A DNA stretch of 60,776 nucleotides. Source: a bacterium. GTDB taxonomy: Bacteria; Bacillota_A; Clostridia; Lachnospirales; Lachnospiraceae. The stretch spans positions 1-60,776 of the forward strand of contig SFQZ01000031.1 in the NCBI GenBank assembly GCA_004562915.1, in the 5' to 3' direction. Position numbers and translations under genes: made by a program. Positions 16,026 through 24,490 of the stretch are shown piece after piece (within the stretch, counting starts at the first letter, position 1; each line of letters opens with the position of its first letter). The notes under the pieces were generated by a model. The model was given only the letters and a program-made list of their open reading frames with translations, searched no databases and was not told the DNA's origin.

Positions 16026-16613
16026 CTATACTTCCTGTGCCATGGCTTCCTGTATCCCGGATTCACAGGAACGCATTGCATAGATGGTTTTCTGGATCAG
16101 GTCACTCAGATCCCAGTCCAGCATATCCGCACCCCTTTGTATCACTTCTCTGGAGCATCCGGCGGCAAAATTGCTGCTCTTATATTTTTTCTTTACTGAC
16201 TTTACTTCCATATCCTGAACACTTTTGGACGGACGCATAAGAGCCACCGCACCGATCAGCCCTGTCAATTCGTCCACCGCATACAGAACTTTCTCCATCT
16301 CATGTTCCGGTTTCACATCCACCGTCAGTGCATATCCGTGGCTGCACACCGCATGGATAATATCCTCACTCACTCCTGCTTCTCTCAGAAGTTCCGGAGC
16401 TTTGATACAATGTTGTTCCGGAAACTGTTCAAAATCAATATCATGAAGTAAGCCCACGATTCCCCAGTATTCCTCTTCTTCCTGATAACCAAGCTCTTTC
16501 GCAAACCATTTCATAACACCTTCCACCGTCAGTGCATGCTGAATATGAAATCTATCCTGATTATACTTTTTTAGCAGTTCAAATGCTTCCTCTCTTGTAA
16601 TCTGCTTTTCCAT
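16026..16613 (-). CDS. HD-domain hydrolase
   Basis: A 195-residue HD-superfamily protein. Metal ligands are visible as His26 (RFHIQHALTV region), HD in GLLHDIDF near 56-59, a His in CSHGYAL and Asp in AVDELTG. HD proteins are phosphohydrolases of nucleotides or small phosphates; the substrate here is unknown. It lies 17 bases after the rhodanese-PP-loop gene and 9 bases before larE, so it is part of the sulfur operon by position only. Confidence 0.7.
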   Translation of the reverse strand: MEKQITREEAFELLKKYNQDRFHIQHALTVEGVMKWFAKELGYQEEEEYWGIVGLLHDIDFEQFPEQHCIKAPELLREAGVSEDIIHAVCSHGYALTVDVKPEHEMEKVLYAVDELTGLIGAVALMRPSKSVQDMEVKSVKKKYKSSNFAAGCSREVIQRGADMLDWDLSDLIQKTIYAMRSCESGIQEAMAQEV

Positions 16614-16630
16614 AATAATATTGCTCCCTT

Positions 16631-17686
16631 CTATTTATTTTCATAGTCGTCAAGGAAATTATAATACTCTCCGTCTTTATGGTAACCGATGACTGTCCGG
16701 AGATTAATATTATGAACGCTTCTGAATATGTTATTTTCAATCACATCACTTTTTACCCGGAATTTCGCTATCAATTCCTTCATCTCGTCCCTCTTGGAGC
16801 CTCTGCCTCCGCCGCGGCTTGTGCAGTTCTCCGTAAATCTGCAGGCACACTGGATAAAATTCAATCTATTGTAATCCCGCCACGCCTTGATATCCGCTTC
16901 CTTCACCAGATACAACGGTCGGATCAATTCCATTCCTTCAAAATTTGTACTGTGAAGCTTGGGCATCATCGTTTCAATCTTACCGCCGTAGAGCATTCCC
17001 ATCAGAATCGTCTCGATCACATCATCAAAATGATGTCCCAACGCTATTTTATTACATCCCAACTGTTTTGCCTGAGAATAGAGATAACCTCTTCTCATAC
17101 GGGCACACAAATAACAGGGATTTTTATCGATCCCTGCCACTATATTAAAAATATCACTTTCAAACACCGTCAGCGGAATACCCAAAAGCTTTGCATTATC
17201 CTGGATAATCTTCCAGTTGTCCTCATTGTATCCCGGATTCATCACAAGAAATATCAGTTCAAAGGGGATTTTTCCATGCCTTTGCAGTTCCTGGAACAGT
17301 TTTGCCATCAGCATAGAATCTTTACCCCCGGAAATACAGACCGCAATCTTATCTCCTTCCTGAACCAGCCGTGTCAGCTGCCGCCGCAAAAAAGCCCGAT
17401 ATCCGCCTTCTATATTTGAAGCATCATATCCCGCTTCCACCAGCTTTTCTACAACTGCCTCACTTTTTTCTCCTGTATAGCACAGAATATAAATTTTCTT
17501 CGATCTGTCCAGCTTCGGAATGTCCGACTGAAACTGTTCTATGGGAATATTCACTGCATGAGGGATGGTATTCCTATTGTAATCCTCCGGCTTGCGGATA
17601 TCAACAATAATAGCTGTATCCGCTTTTGTTTTCTCTATTTCCTGTATTGTTATGGATTTCATACGTTGTTTTATATCACTGTCCAT
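16631..17686 (-). CDS. Rhodanese domain fused to a TtcA-like PP-loop sulfurtransferase
   Basis: A 351-residue fusion. Residues 10-105 are a rhodanese domain whose active-site loop LCYTGEKSE carries Cys69, ready to hold persulfide. Residues 110-340 are a PP-loop ATPase of TtcA/TtuA type, with the CISGGKDS loop (117-124), a CYLCARMRR pair and a distal CACRFTENC cluster-type motif. The simplest reading is a self-contained enzyme that receives sulfur on the rhodanese and thiolates a tRNA or small-molecule target. It starts 3 bases after the trans-sulfuration gene upstream and is followed by the HD and larE genes. Confidence 0.75.
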   Translation of the reverse strand: MDSDIKQRMKSITIQEIEKTKADTAIIVDIRKPEDYNRNTIPHAVNIPIEQFQSDIPKLDRSKKIYILCYTGEKSEAVVEKLVEAGYDASNIEGGYRAFLRRQLTRLVQEGDKIAVCISGGKDSMLMAKLFQELQRHGKIPFELIFLVMNPGYNEDNWKIIQDNAKLLGIPLTVFESDIFNIVAGIDKNPCYLCARMRRGYLYSQAKQLGCNKIALGHHFDDVIETILMGMLYGGKIETMMPKLHSTNFEGMELIRPLYLVKEADIKAWRDYNRLNFIQCACRFTENCTSRGGGRGSKRDEMKELIAKFRVKSDVIENNIFRSVHNINLRTVIGYHKDGEYYNFLDDYENK

Positions 17687-17689
17687 TCT

Positions 17690-18895
17690 TTACTCTCCAT
17701 TCGTTGTAAAACCCGTTTTTTCGAATGCCTGTCTGATATCTCCGATAATATCTTCCACATCTTCTATTCCCACTGAAAACCGGAAAAATCCATTGGAAAA
17801 CTCATCCGGATAGAGGTATTGTCTCTCATCATCCTCTCCTAAAAATACGATCAGACTCTCATCATGACCAAGAGATACCGCAGACGTAATTACATTTAAG
17901 TAGCTTACAAATCGATTGTGAGTATCATGATCTGCCTTTAGCCCAAAAGAAAGTACACCACCAAATCCCGGCGACATCTGTTTTGCAGCTATTTCGTGTC
18001 CTCTATGACTTTCCAGTCCAGGGTATGCCACAAAACTTACACATTCCTGCTTTTCCAACCATTGTGCCACTGCAAGAGCATTGTCATTATGCTGCTTCAT
18101 CCTGAGTGGGAGAGTTACAGAGCCACGCATAATCAGCCATGCATTAAAAGGACTGATGGTTCCTCCCAAATTCACCTGCGATTGTGCCCGGATAATATCA
18201 AGATATTCTTTCTTACCTGTAATCGCACCGCCCATGGCATCCCCATGCCCATTAATGTATTTTGTCAGACTTTCTACTGCAAAATCCGCTCCAAGCTCAA
18301 TGGGGCGCTGGTTGAATGGCGAAGCGAAGGTATTGTCCACCGACAACAGAGCACCATTTTCATGAGCAATATCTGCAATCGCCCGAATATCAGAAATTGT
18401 CAATGTGGGATTTCCCGGTGTCTCTATGTGAATCAGTTTCGTGTTAGGCCGAATTGCTTTTTTTACATTCTCTGCGTCGGATGTGTCTACGAGAGTGGTC
18501 TCCACGCCGAACTTGTTGTTTAAAAGCTCATGGAGAAGCCGATAGACAGCTATGTATGTCACACTGGAAAAAATAACGTGGTCACCTTTTTCCAGCAGTG
18601 CAAAAAACAAACCGGACAAAGCTGCCACACCCGACGCAAGAACGATACAGTCTTCGCCGCCTTCCAGGCTGGCTATTTTTTCCTGCAGATATTTCTGGTT
18701 GGATCCTCCATTTCTAGTATAAAGATTTCCCCCCGCACTGCTCCAGTTCAAATCCGTAGGATCGTAAGGGAGTTCATAACTGTTTGCCATAGTAATGGGA
18801 CGCTTGATGGCTCCTGTTTCCCCGTCAACATCATTTCCCGTATGTACCGCTCTTGTCTGAAATCCGTATTCACTTCCAAATGTATGCTTTTTCAT
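17690..18895 (-). CDS. Cys/Met-metabolism PLP enzyme (sulfhydrylase or gamma-lyase type)
   Basis: A 401-residue fold-type I PLP enzyme of the trans-sulfuration family. Lys212 in ESLTKYINGHGD is the Schiff-base lysine; IETPGNPTL and VDNTFASPF are standard. Relatives include O-acetylhomoserine sulfhydrylase (MetY), cystathionine gamma-synthase and methionine gamma-lyase. Sequence alone does not separate these. MetY-like use of a protein thiocarboxylate as sulfur donor would fit the carrier operon 5 kb downstream. It heads the run to the rhodanese-PP-loop, HD, larE and tcdA genes. Confidence 0.75.
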   Translation of the reverse strand: MKKHTFGSEYGFQTRAVHTGNDVDGETGAIKRPITMANSYELPYDPTDLNWSSAGGNLYTRNGGSNQKYLQEKIASLEGGEDCIVLASGVAALSGLFFALLEKGDHVIFSSVTYIAVYRLLHELLNNKFGVETTLVDTSDAENVKKAIRPNTKLIHIETPGNPTLTISDIRAIADIAHENGALLSVDNTFASPFNQRPIELGADFAVESLTKYINGHGDAMGGAITGKKEYLDIIRAQSQVNLGGTISPFNAWLIMRGSVTLPLRMKQHNDNALAVAQWLEKQECVSFVAYPGLESHRGHEIAAKQMSPGFGGVLSFGLKADHDTHNRFVSYLNVITSAVSLGHDESLIVFLGEDDERQYLYPDEFSNGFFRFSVGIEDVEDIIGDIRQAFEKTGFTTNGE

Positions 18896-19017
18896 TTTCC
18901 TTTCCTTTCTGTCCTCTGTTGATCTATGCCCTGCGCTTATCCATTTTTATCGATAACAATATTCCCAGCCCAGAACCGCGTAATAACAAGAGGAACTATT
19001 GTACGACTGAATAAGCT

Positions 19018-19638
19018 TCAGATAAAATATTCGATTGTCTCTTCTTCTGTCTTTCTCGTTCTCTCATTAAATATAATAACCGCTTCTCTGTCATCCACTG
19101 GTCCTAATGCATAAAGTTCTGTCGATTCTCTGTTGAAACATTTTTCATCCACGATCCGATTATATCGAAACGGTTGATCATCCACCCTGATGATTCCGGG
19201 CAGGTCTAATGCATTTTCTGAATAGTACGGATCGAACATCAGAATTTTATCTTTCCGTACTCCTGTCAGTAATACATAGTGACCACAGTCATAAAACACA
19301 CGGATAACCACTGCTCCACCCCGGCAAAGTGCATCATTGATCAGGCTTTCTTTCCCGATTCGGACACTTTTCCCCGAAAGGTATCTGCTTGATATAGGCA
19401 GCTGCCCGATTTTTCCGTAACCATTCAGCCAGTTACTGAGAAACATCATGGCAGCGCTGGATGTACCGCTCTTTCCCATAATCCCCTCACCGTTGTAGCT
19501 GTCAAGACAGTACAGCATGATATTTCGTATTATAGCAGGAGAGATTTCCTCGCGTTCAAACAGAAAACTGACAGCATTCAGCATAGCAGTAGGTCCGCAG
19601 TCATATTCGGATAATTGATAGTGAAGTGGATTCTTCAT
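19018..19638 (-). CDS. C39-like papain-fold cysteine protein of unknown substrate
   Basis: A 206-residue papain-like protein. Cys14 (YDCGPTAM), His120 (CGHYVLLTG) and Asp136 (MFDPYY) give the full C39-type triad. There is no export signal or ABC domain, so it is not a bacteriocin-processing transporter. The ATG overlaps the TGA of the upstream aminotransferase gene (ATGA) behind a GGAGGAGG site, so it is translationally coupled to it. Its link to a C-S lyase and glutamate-cysteine ligase suggests hydrolysis of a small peptide or thiol conjugate; that is inference. Confidence 0.65.
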   Translation of the reverse strand: MKNPLHYQLSEYDCGPTAMLNAVSFLFEREEISPAIIRNIMLYCLDSYNGEGIMGKSGTSSAAMMFLSNWLNGYGKIGQLPISSRYLSGKSVRIGKESLINDALCRGGAVVIRVFYDCGHYVLLTGVRKDKILMFDPYYSENALDLPGIIRVDDQPFRYNRIVDEKCFNRESTELYALGPVDDREAVIIFNERTRKTEEETIEYFI

Positions 19639-20798
19639 AATGCCTCCTCCAGCTGGCGCAATGCTTTTTCGAGAATTTTTCTCGAGCAAGCAATATTGAT
19701 TCGTTCAAACCCTTCTCCTTCTTCTCCGAATATGGCTCCACTATCCAGCCACAAATGAGCCCTGTGCACAATCAATTCTTCTCTCTCCTTTTCTGTCAGT
19801 CCCAGTTTTCTAAAATCCAGCCACACCAGATAGGTTCCTTCCAGTATAGATGGGTGGATTTGGGGAATTTTCTTTTCCAGATAGTCTTTGAGGAACAGAT
19901 AATTATCCCATATATACTCTTTCAATTCCTTCAGCCACTCTTCGCCTCCCTCATAGGCTGCCTGACATGCCACAAGTCCGAGAGCATTGACCTGACTGTA
20001 ACCGGCTGCCGCAATTTCTTTCCGAAATTTCTTACGCAGCTCCGGATTGGAAATGAATATATTGGAAATCTGCAGCCCTGCAAGATTAAATGTCTTGCTG
20101 GGTGAAGTACAGGTAACTGTCATTTTCTCATATTCCGGTGACAGGGAAGCAAATACCAGATGGTGATTCTCTCCCCACACAAAATCGCTGTGGATTTCAT
20201 CACTTACCACAAGTACTCCGTATTTTCGACAGATTTCTCCCATCTTTCTCAGTTCCCGCTCTTTCCATACTCTTCCTACCGGATTATGTGGGCTGCAGAG
20301 TATGAAAAGTTTTACCTGTTCTTTCACGATTTTCTCTTCAAAATCCTGAAAATTTATCTCATAATGTCCATCCACTATTATAAGTGGATTATTGACCAGT
20401 TTTCTTTTATTGTCCAAGATGGCTTCGATAAATGGATAGTACACCGGCTGCTGGATCAGCACGCCGTCTCCCTCTTTTGTAAATGCATGAATGGCTGCCG
20501 CAATGGCAAATACAACTCCCGGAGTTTTGACCAGCCAGCTTTTCTTGACCTGCCAGTCAAAGTGTTTTTTATACCAGCCTGCCAATGCATAAAAGTATTC
20601 CTCTTTTCCTTCTGAGTATCCGAATATTCCATGATGAATCCGTTCTTCCAGTTTTTCCAGTATCACAGGTGCCGTCCTGAAATCCATATCCGCAACCCAC
20701 AAAGGAAGAACATCTTCTTCCTTTCCCCTCTCTCTGGCAAAATCATATTTCAGACTGTCTGTACCTTTTCGTTCTATTACCGTATCAAAATCAAACAT
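19635..20798 (-). CDS. patB: MalY/PatB-type aminotransferase, cystathionine beta-lyase
   Basis: A 387-residue class I/II PLP enzyme of the MalY/PatB group, which cleaves C-S bonds of cystathionine or cysteine conjugates. Features include LPLWVADMDF near the start, CSPHNPVGRVW near 168, SDEIHSD near 199 and Lys235 in TSPSKTFNLAG. It overlaps the C39-like gene by 4 bases and follows the trans-sulfuration gene at 20842-21987. Maltose-regulon effects known for MalY are not implied here. Substrate is uncertain between cystathionine and other thiol conjugates. Confidence 0.8.
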   Translation of the reverse strand: MFDFDTVIERKGTDSLKYDFARERGKEEDVLPLWVADMDFRTAPVILEKLEERIHHGIFGYSEGKEEYFYALAGWYKKHFDWQVKKSWLVKTPGVVFAIAAAIHAFTKEGDGVLIQQPVYYPFIEAILDNKRKLVNNPLIIVDGHYEINFQDFEEKIVKEQVKLFILCSPHNPVGRVWKERELRKMGEICRKYGVLVVSDEIHSDFVWGENHHLVFASLSPEYEKMTVTCTSPSKTFNLAGLQISNIFISNPELRKKFRKEIAAAGYSQVNALGLVACQAAYEGGEEWLKELKEYIWDNYLFLKDYLEKKIPQIHPSILEGTYLVWLDFRKLGLTEKEREELIVHRAHLWLDSGAIFGEEGEGFERINIACSRKILEKALRQLEEAL

Positions 20799-20841
20799 TT
20801 CTTCTGTCTCCCCTCGTTTTTTGCAGTATTCAAATGATCTT

Positions 20842-21987
20842 TTATGAAAGTGCCCACTTCAGATCCTCTATCAGATCTTCCTTATTTTCTATGCCGACCG
20901 ATAAACGCAGAAAACTATCCGTAATTCCGAGCTTTTCTCTGATTTCCACAGGGACATCCCCATGGGTCTGCAGCATCGGATAAGTCAGCAGAGATTCTAC
21001 CCCACCAAGACTTTCCGCATAGGTAATAAGCTGTATTCTCTCCAGTGCTTTCCGTGCAGTCTCCGGTGTATCCGTACAAAAAGAGATCATACTTCCGAAT
21101 CCTCTCGACTGTTTTCGATTGACCTCATATCCCGGATGGTTCGGAAGTCCCACATAATATACTTTCTTTATTTTTTTATGTCTCTGCAGCCACAACGCAA
21201 CACTTATAGCATTGGCCTGTTGTTTTTCCATCCTGACTGACAGTGTTTTGATTCCCCTTAGTATCAAAAAGCTGTCAAAAGGAGACAGACTGCTGCCGAT
21301 TGTTTTATATAGATAACGTATCTTTACAGCCAGTTCTTCTCTTGATGTGCATAAAAATCCTGCCAGGGTATCATTATGCCCGCCCAAAAATTTTGTCCCG
21401 CTGTGGATGACAATGTCTGCGCCTGCGGCAATCGGATTCTGGAAATATGGGGAAAGAAAGGTATTATCCACGATCAGTAAAAGCCCATATTTTTCTGCCA
21501 GTTCTTTCATTTTGAAAAGATCAGTGATTTTCATGGTAGGGTTGCTGGGCGTCTCAATATACAAAGCCTTTGTATTATTTTTAACTGCTTTTTCTGTCAT
21601 TTCGATATCAGAGGTATCAATATACGAGAACTCAATTCCTCTTTTTTCTCCGACTTTTTCAAATACACGCACAGAACCTCCATACAAATCATCCGTACAA
21701 AGAATATGATCTCCCGCTCCAAACAATTCCAGACATAATGTGACAGCCGCCATTCCAGAGGAACAGGCAACCGTATCAAATGCCCCCTCCAGAGAAGATA
21801 TCACATCCTCCAGTTCTTTTCTCGTAGGATTACTCTCCCTCGAATAATCAAATCCGGTGGAGTATCCGATACCTGGATGGGAAAACGTTGCAGTCTGATA
21901 AATCGGCACACTGACCGCTCCGAATGGATGTTTTTGATCCTCCTGTCCCTTTCCGTGAATGCATCGAGTTTCTATTCTATAATCCAT
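20842..21987 (-). CDS. Cystathionine gamma-synthase/lyase-type PLP enzyme
   Basis: A 381-residue trans-sulfuration PLP enzyme. Lys199 in IHSGTKFLGGHND binds PLP; SRESNPTRKELE, IETPSNPTM and ESLGGVESL are typical of MetB/CGL-like members. It is clearly distinct from the enzyme at 17690-18895, so the region carries two trans-sulfuration enzymes plus PatB. This could allow flow between cysteine and homocysteine in either direction. It precedes patB with a 43-base gap and follows the amidotransferase gene. Confidence 0.8.
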   Translation of the reverse strand: MDYRIETRCIHGKGQEDQKHPFGAVSVPIYQTATFSHPGIGYSTGFDYSRESNPTRKELEDVISSLEGAFDTVACSSGMAAVTLCLELFGAGDHILCTDDLYGGSVRVFEKVGEKRGIEFSYIDTSDIEMTEKAVKNNTKALYIETPSNPTMKITDLFKMKELAEKYGLLLIVDNTFLSPYFQNPIAAGADIVIHSGTKFLGGHNDTLAGFLCTSREELAVKIRYLYKTIGSSLSPFDSFLILRGIKTLSVRMEKQQANAISVALWLQRHKKIKKVYYVGLPNHPGYEVNRKQSRGFGSMISFCTDTPETARKALERIQLITYAESLGGVESLLTYPMLQTHGDVPVEIREKLGITDSFLRLSVGIENKEDLIEDLKWALS

Positions 21988-22074
21988 ATCCAGATAATTC
22001 CTTTCTTTTATCTTTTCTATCGTTAAACAGGTTTGATTTCGGATTCAAAAGTCTTTGTTCCTGGCATCCTCGCC

Positions 22075-22848
22075 CTACAGATCCGAGAAAATACGATACA
22101 GATATTTCATATTTTCTTCACTGTTCTTATACTCATTACCATGATTCGTACCAGTAAATACTCTATGTCCCTGTCGGTATGCCAGAAGCGTCGTAAATGT
22201 TACCGGGTGCCACTCTTCTTTTCCCAAGGGTATAGTAGAAAACAAAACCTGATTTTCTTTATCCAGTTCATACAAAGAATTCGCATAGTTTGTATGTACA
22301 TAAAATAATTCTCCATCATATATCAGAAGATTTAACTTATTTCCTTTTGACATTTCCACTACAATAGAGTCCAGTAGCCGGAATCTTTCTTCTTCATTCA
22401 GCCGGCGCTGCAGCTGTTTTTCTCTCCTGTTGATTTCATCCACAAGATAAAGCAGAATTCTCTCACTGTCCGTATCTCCCTGCTGCAATTTCACATAACA
22501 GTTCAAAGGCTGATAATCAAAAATAGTTCCATTGTGGACTAAGGTCCATGATCTTCCTGCCCGGTCTTGCATAGTATAGGGATGACAGTTGCGGTACTCT
22601 ACATTTCCAATAGTCGCATACCGGATATGTGCAACAGCATTTTTTGCCATAACAGGTATCGTAAGACGCTCTTTCAGATAATTACTTTTACTGGCCTGAA
22701 TAGGTTCTTTCTCTATTTGCGTCTGATTCTGTTCCATACAGGCCAATCCCCAGCCGTGAGGGTGCGTGTTGCTGTGAGAAAAAAACTCTTTCAGATATTC
22801 ATTAATCTGACAATTTTCCTCCGCATTAATTCCAAATAGTTCACACAT
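22075..22848 (-). CDS. Class II glutamine amidotransferase-like hydrolase (YafJ/EgtC type)
   Basis: A 257-residue Ntn hydrolase. After Met removal Cys2 of MCELFG is the N-terminal nucleophile; HIRYATIG and TLVHNGTIF segments form the active site. Stand-alone members such as EgtC hydrolyse gamma-glutamyl amide bonds. Being directly downstream of a glutamate-cysteine ligase gene, it may act on a gamma-glutamyl-cysteine derivative. No egtB or egtD genes are present, so ergothioneine synthesis is not indicated. A GAAGGAG site precedes the ATG. Confidence 0.75.
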   Translation of the reverse strand: MCELFGINAEENCQINEYLKEFFSHSNTHPHGWGLACMEQNQTQIEKEPIQASKSNYLKERLTIPVMAKNAVAHIRYATIGNVEYRNCHPYTMQDRAGRSWTLVHNGTIFDYQPLNCYVKLQQGDTDSERILLYLVDEINRREKQLQRRLNEEERFRLLDSIVVEMSKGNKLNLLIYDGELFYVHTNYANSLYELDKENQVLFSTIPLGKEEWHPVTFTTLLAYRQGHRVFTGTNHGNEYKNSEENMKYLYRIFSDL

Positions 22849-22898
22849 ATGATGTCTCCTTCCCGGTCATATTAATCTGTCTAAACTGCACATCTCAC

Positions 22899-24185
22899 TT
22901 ACGATCCCATTTCCATGGCATACTTTTCCGCCAGCCTGATTCCTTTCTTTACATAATCGTCCTGAAATTCTGACTTGATCTGCGCTGCATACCGTTTCCT
23001 CGTGCAAAATATTTTCTGCTCCTGGAGTTGTACCATTTCTGCCAATTCCATTTTTCCTATACTCGCATAAAACCGCTCCATGGAAGATAACACATGAAGC
23101 GCGGCATGTTTGACTGGAAGAGACGAATTCCATCCTGTTTCAATCCGGATATTCTGTTCTTCATATCTTGCCGCATTTTTTTCATTTTTAATTGCCATTG
23201 TCTGTTCAAAGGGTAAAAACTCCCGGTCTTCCGTGGACATAAGATACAGAATCAAAAGATGTACAAACTGCAGATCCTCTTTTCGGATACCTACCGGCTC
23301 CAGAGGATTCAGGTCAAACATCCGAAGTTCTATATGATTCACACCGGACTCTTTCAAACGCTCTAGTGTATTTTCTCCCTGTGGTTTCAGCCTAACGGGA
23401 TAGTAAAGCTCCGCAGCCTCTTTCAACTATCCCTGTTTCACATACGCTTCGATGCTTTCTACATAATTGTAAAGTGAATCGTATTTTAAAATGGGAATAA
23501 AATCGTTCCAATAGCCTATTTTGCTGCATCTTGCCGATGCCAGATCCTTTCTGACTGTCTTTCCCAAATCTTCATCATAGAAAAAGGAACCATCCATCAC
23601 CGGACTGGCAGCAGTCAGATAAACAAGCAGCCAGCTATATCTGGTAACTTTTTTCGCCAATTCCAGATAGATACTGTCTTTATATTCCCGTAAGGAAGAG
23701 AAATTGCTTTGTCTGTATCCTTCCTCAAGAATTTTCTCAGAAAAGGAAAAATTAAAATGGATACCTGAAAACAGCATTTTCTTTTTTCCGTATTTTCCTG
23801 CCAGATATTCTCTGTACAATTCTTTTCCCCGAAGTTCCCCCTGATAACTGGCAATCGGAATGTCTCTCTCCCCCAGCACATAAGGTGGATTGGAAAACGG
23901 CCACAAAAATTCTTTTCCTGATTTCAGTCTCAACAATGTTTTCACTGCTTTTTTCTGAAGTCCGGCAAGCTGCTCCCATACTTCCTCTACACTGTCCGTT
24001 ACATTAGTGATCAATTCCGTCTGATTCTCACAGAAATCACGTTCCATATTGGGATCATTCATGAAAGGATGCCTCGTATGCGCCAGATATCCCTGCGGCG
24101 TTACTCTCAGACTTTCCTTCTCCAGTCCAAAATGTCCTTCCAGCATATGCTCCTTTATCTTTGGATTATTAAACTCTAAACTCAT
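22899..24185 (-). pseudogene. gshA: Glutamate-cysteine ligase interrupted by one in-frame TAG
   Basis: The 5' part (252 codons) carries GHFGLEKESLRV, DFCENQTELIT and FSGIHFNFSFS, typical of the glutamate-cysteine ligase domain found in GshA/GshAB. A TAG at 23429-23427 is followed directly and in the same frame by the rest of the domain, with ELYYPVRLKPQG, HIELRMFDLNP and a stop at 22899. The full span is 429 codons, a normal length for the domain. The TAG replaces what is probably a leucine (a TTG to TAG change would do). It may be a real nonsense mutation, a sequencing error, or a read-through site. It is the first gene of the thiol run. Confidence 0.8.
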
Positions 24186-24490
24186 ATTTTCACCATCCTT
24201 TGCGGATAAGCCCGGAAAATGTTTCTAATATTATACTACTTTTCCTATCTGTTTAATATGTATTATATTGGCAACACTTCATGCAGTCAAGAACTTTCTA
24301 TACTTTTTTATACGTATAGCCACTAAAGTAAATTGGCTGATAATAAAATGTCCTGTGTATCAATGTCATTGTTTGACAGGATATATTATTATCAGCCAAT
24401 TTACTTTATCGACTATCTGAAACCAAAATAATCCATACGGTCGCTTTCATTTTGTATCGTGAAAAATGTGCAAAAAATCAAAACGATATT
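24186..24490. other. Intergenic region between hppA and gshA
   Basis: This 305-base stretch has no coding potential that I can support. It contains the long inverted repeat described separately and presumably the gshA promoter just before 24185 on the minus strand. The pyrophosphatase transcript also ends here. Confidence 0.5.
24325..24407. repeat. Near-perfect 32-bp inverted repeat with 19-base loop
   Basis: Arms 24325-24356 and 24376-24407 start AAAGTAAATTGGCTGATAAT and match at 30 of 32 positions. One of the two differences can form a G-U pair in RNA. The element lies just after hppA on its transcript. It lacks a run of T after the stem, so it may be a mobile palindrome (REP or MITE-like) or an mRNA-stabilising end instead of a standard terminator. 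Confidence 0.65.

Noticed and set aside
18896..19017. S-box or other sulfur riboswitch before the PLP enzyme gene
   Set aside because: The 122-base gap shows no K-turn, anti-terminator or terminator arrangement of the known SAM riboswitches.
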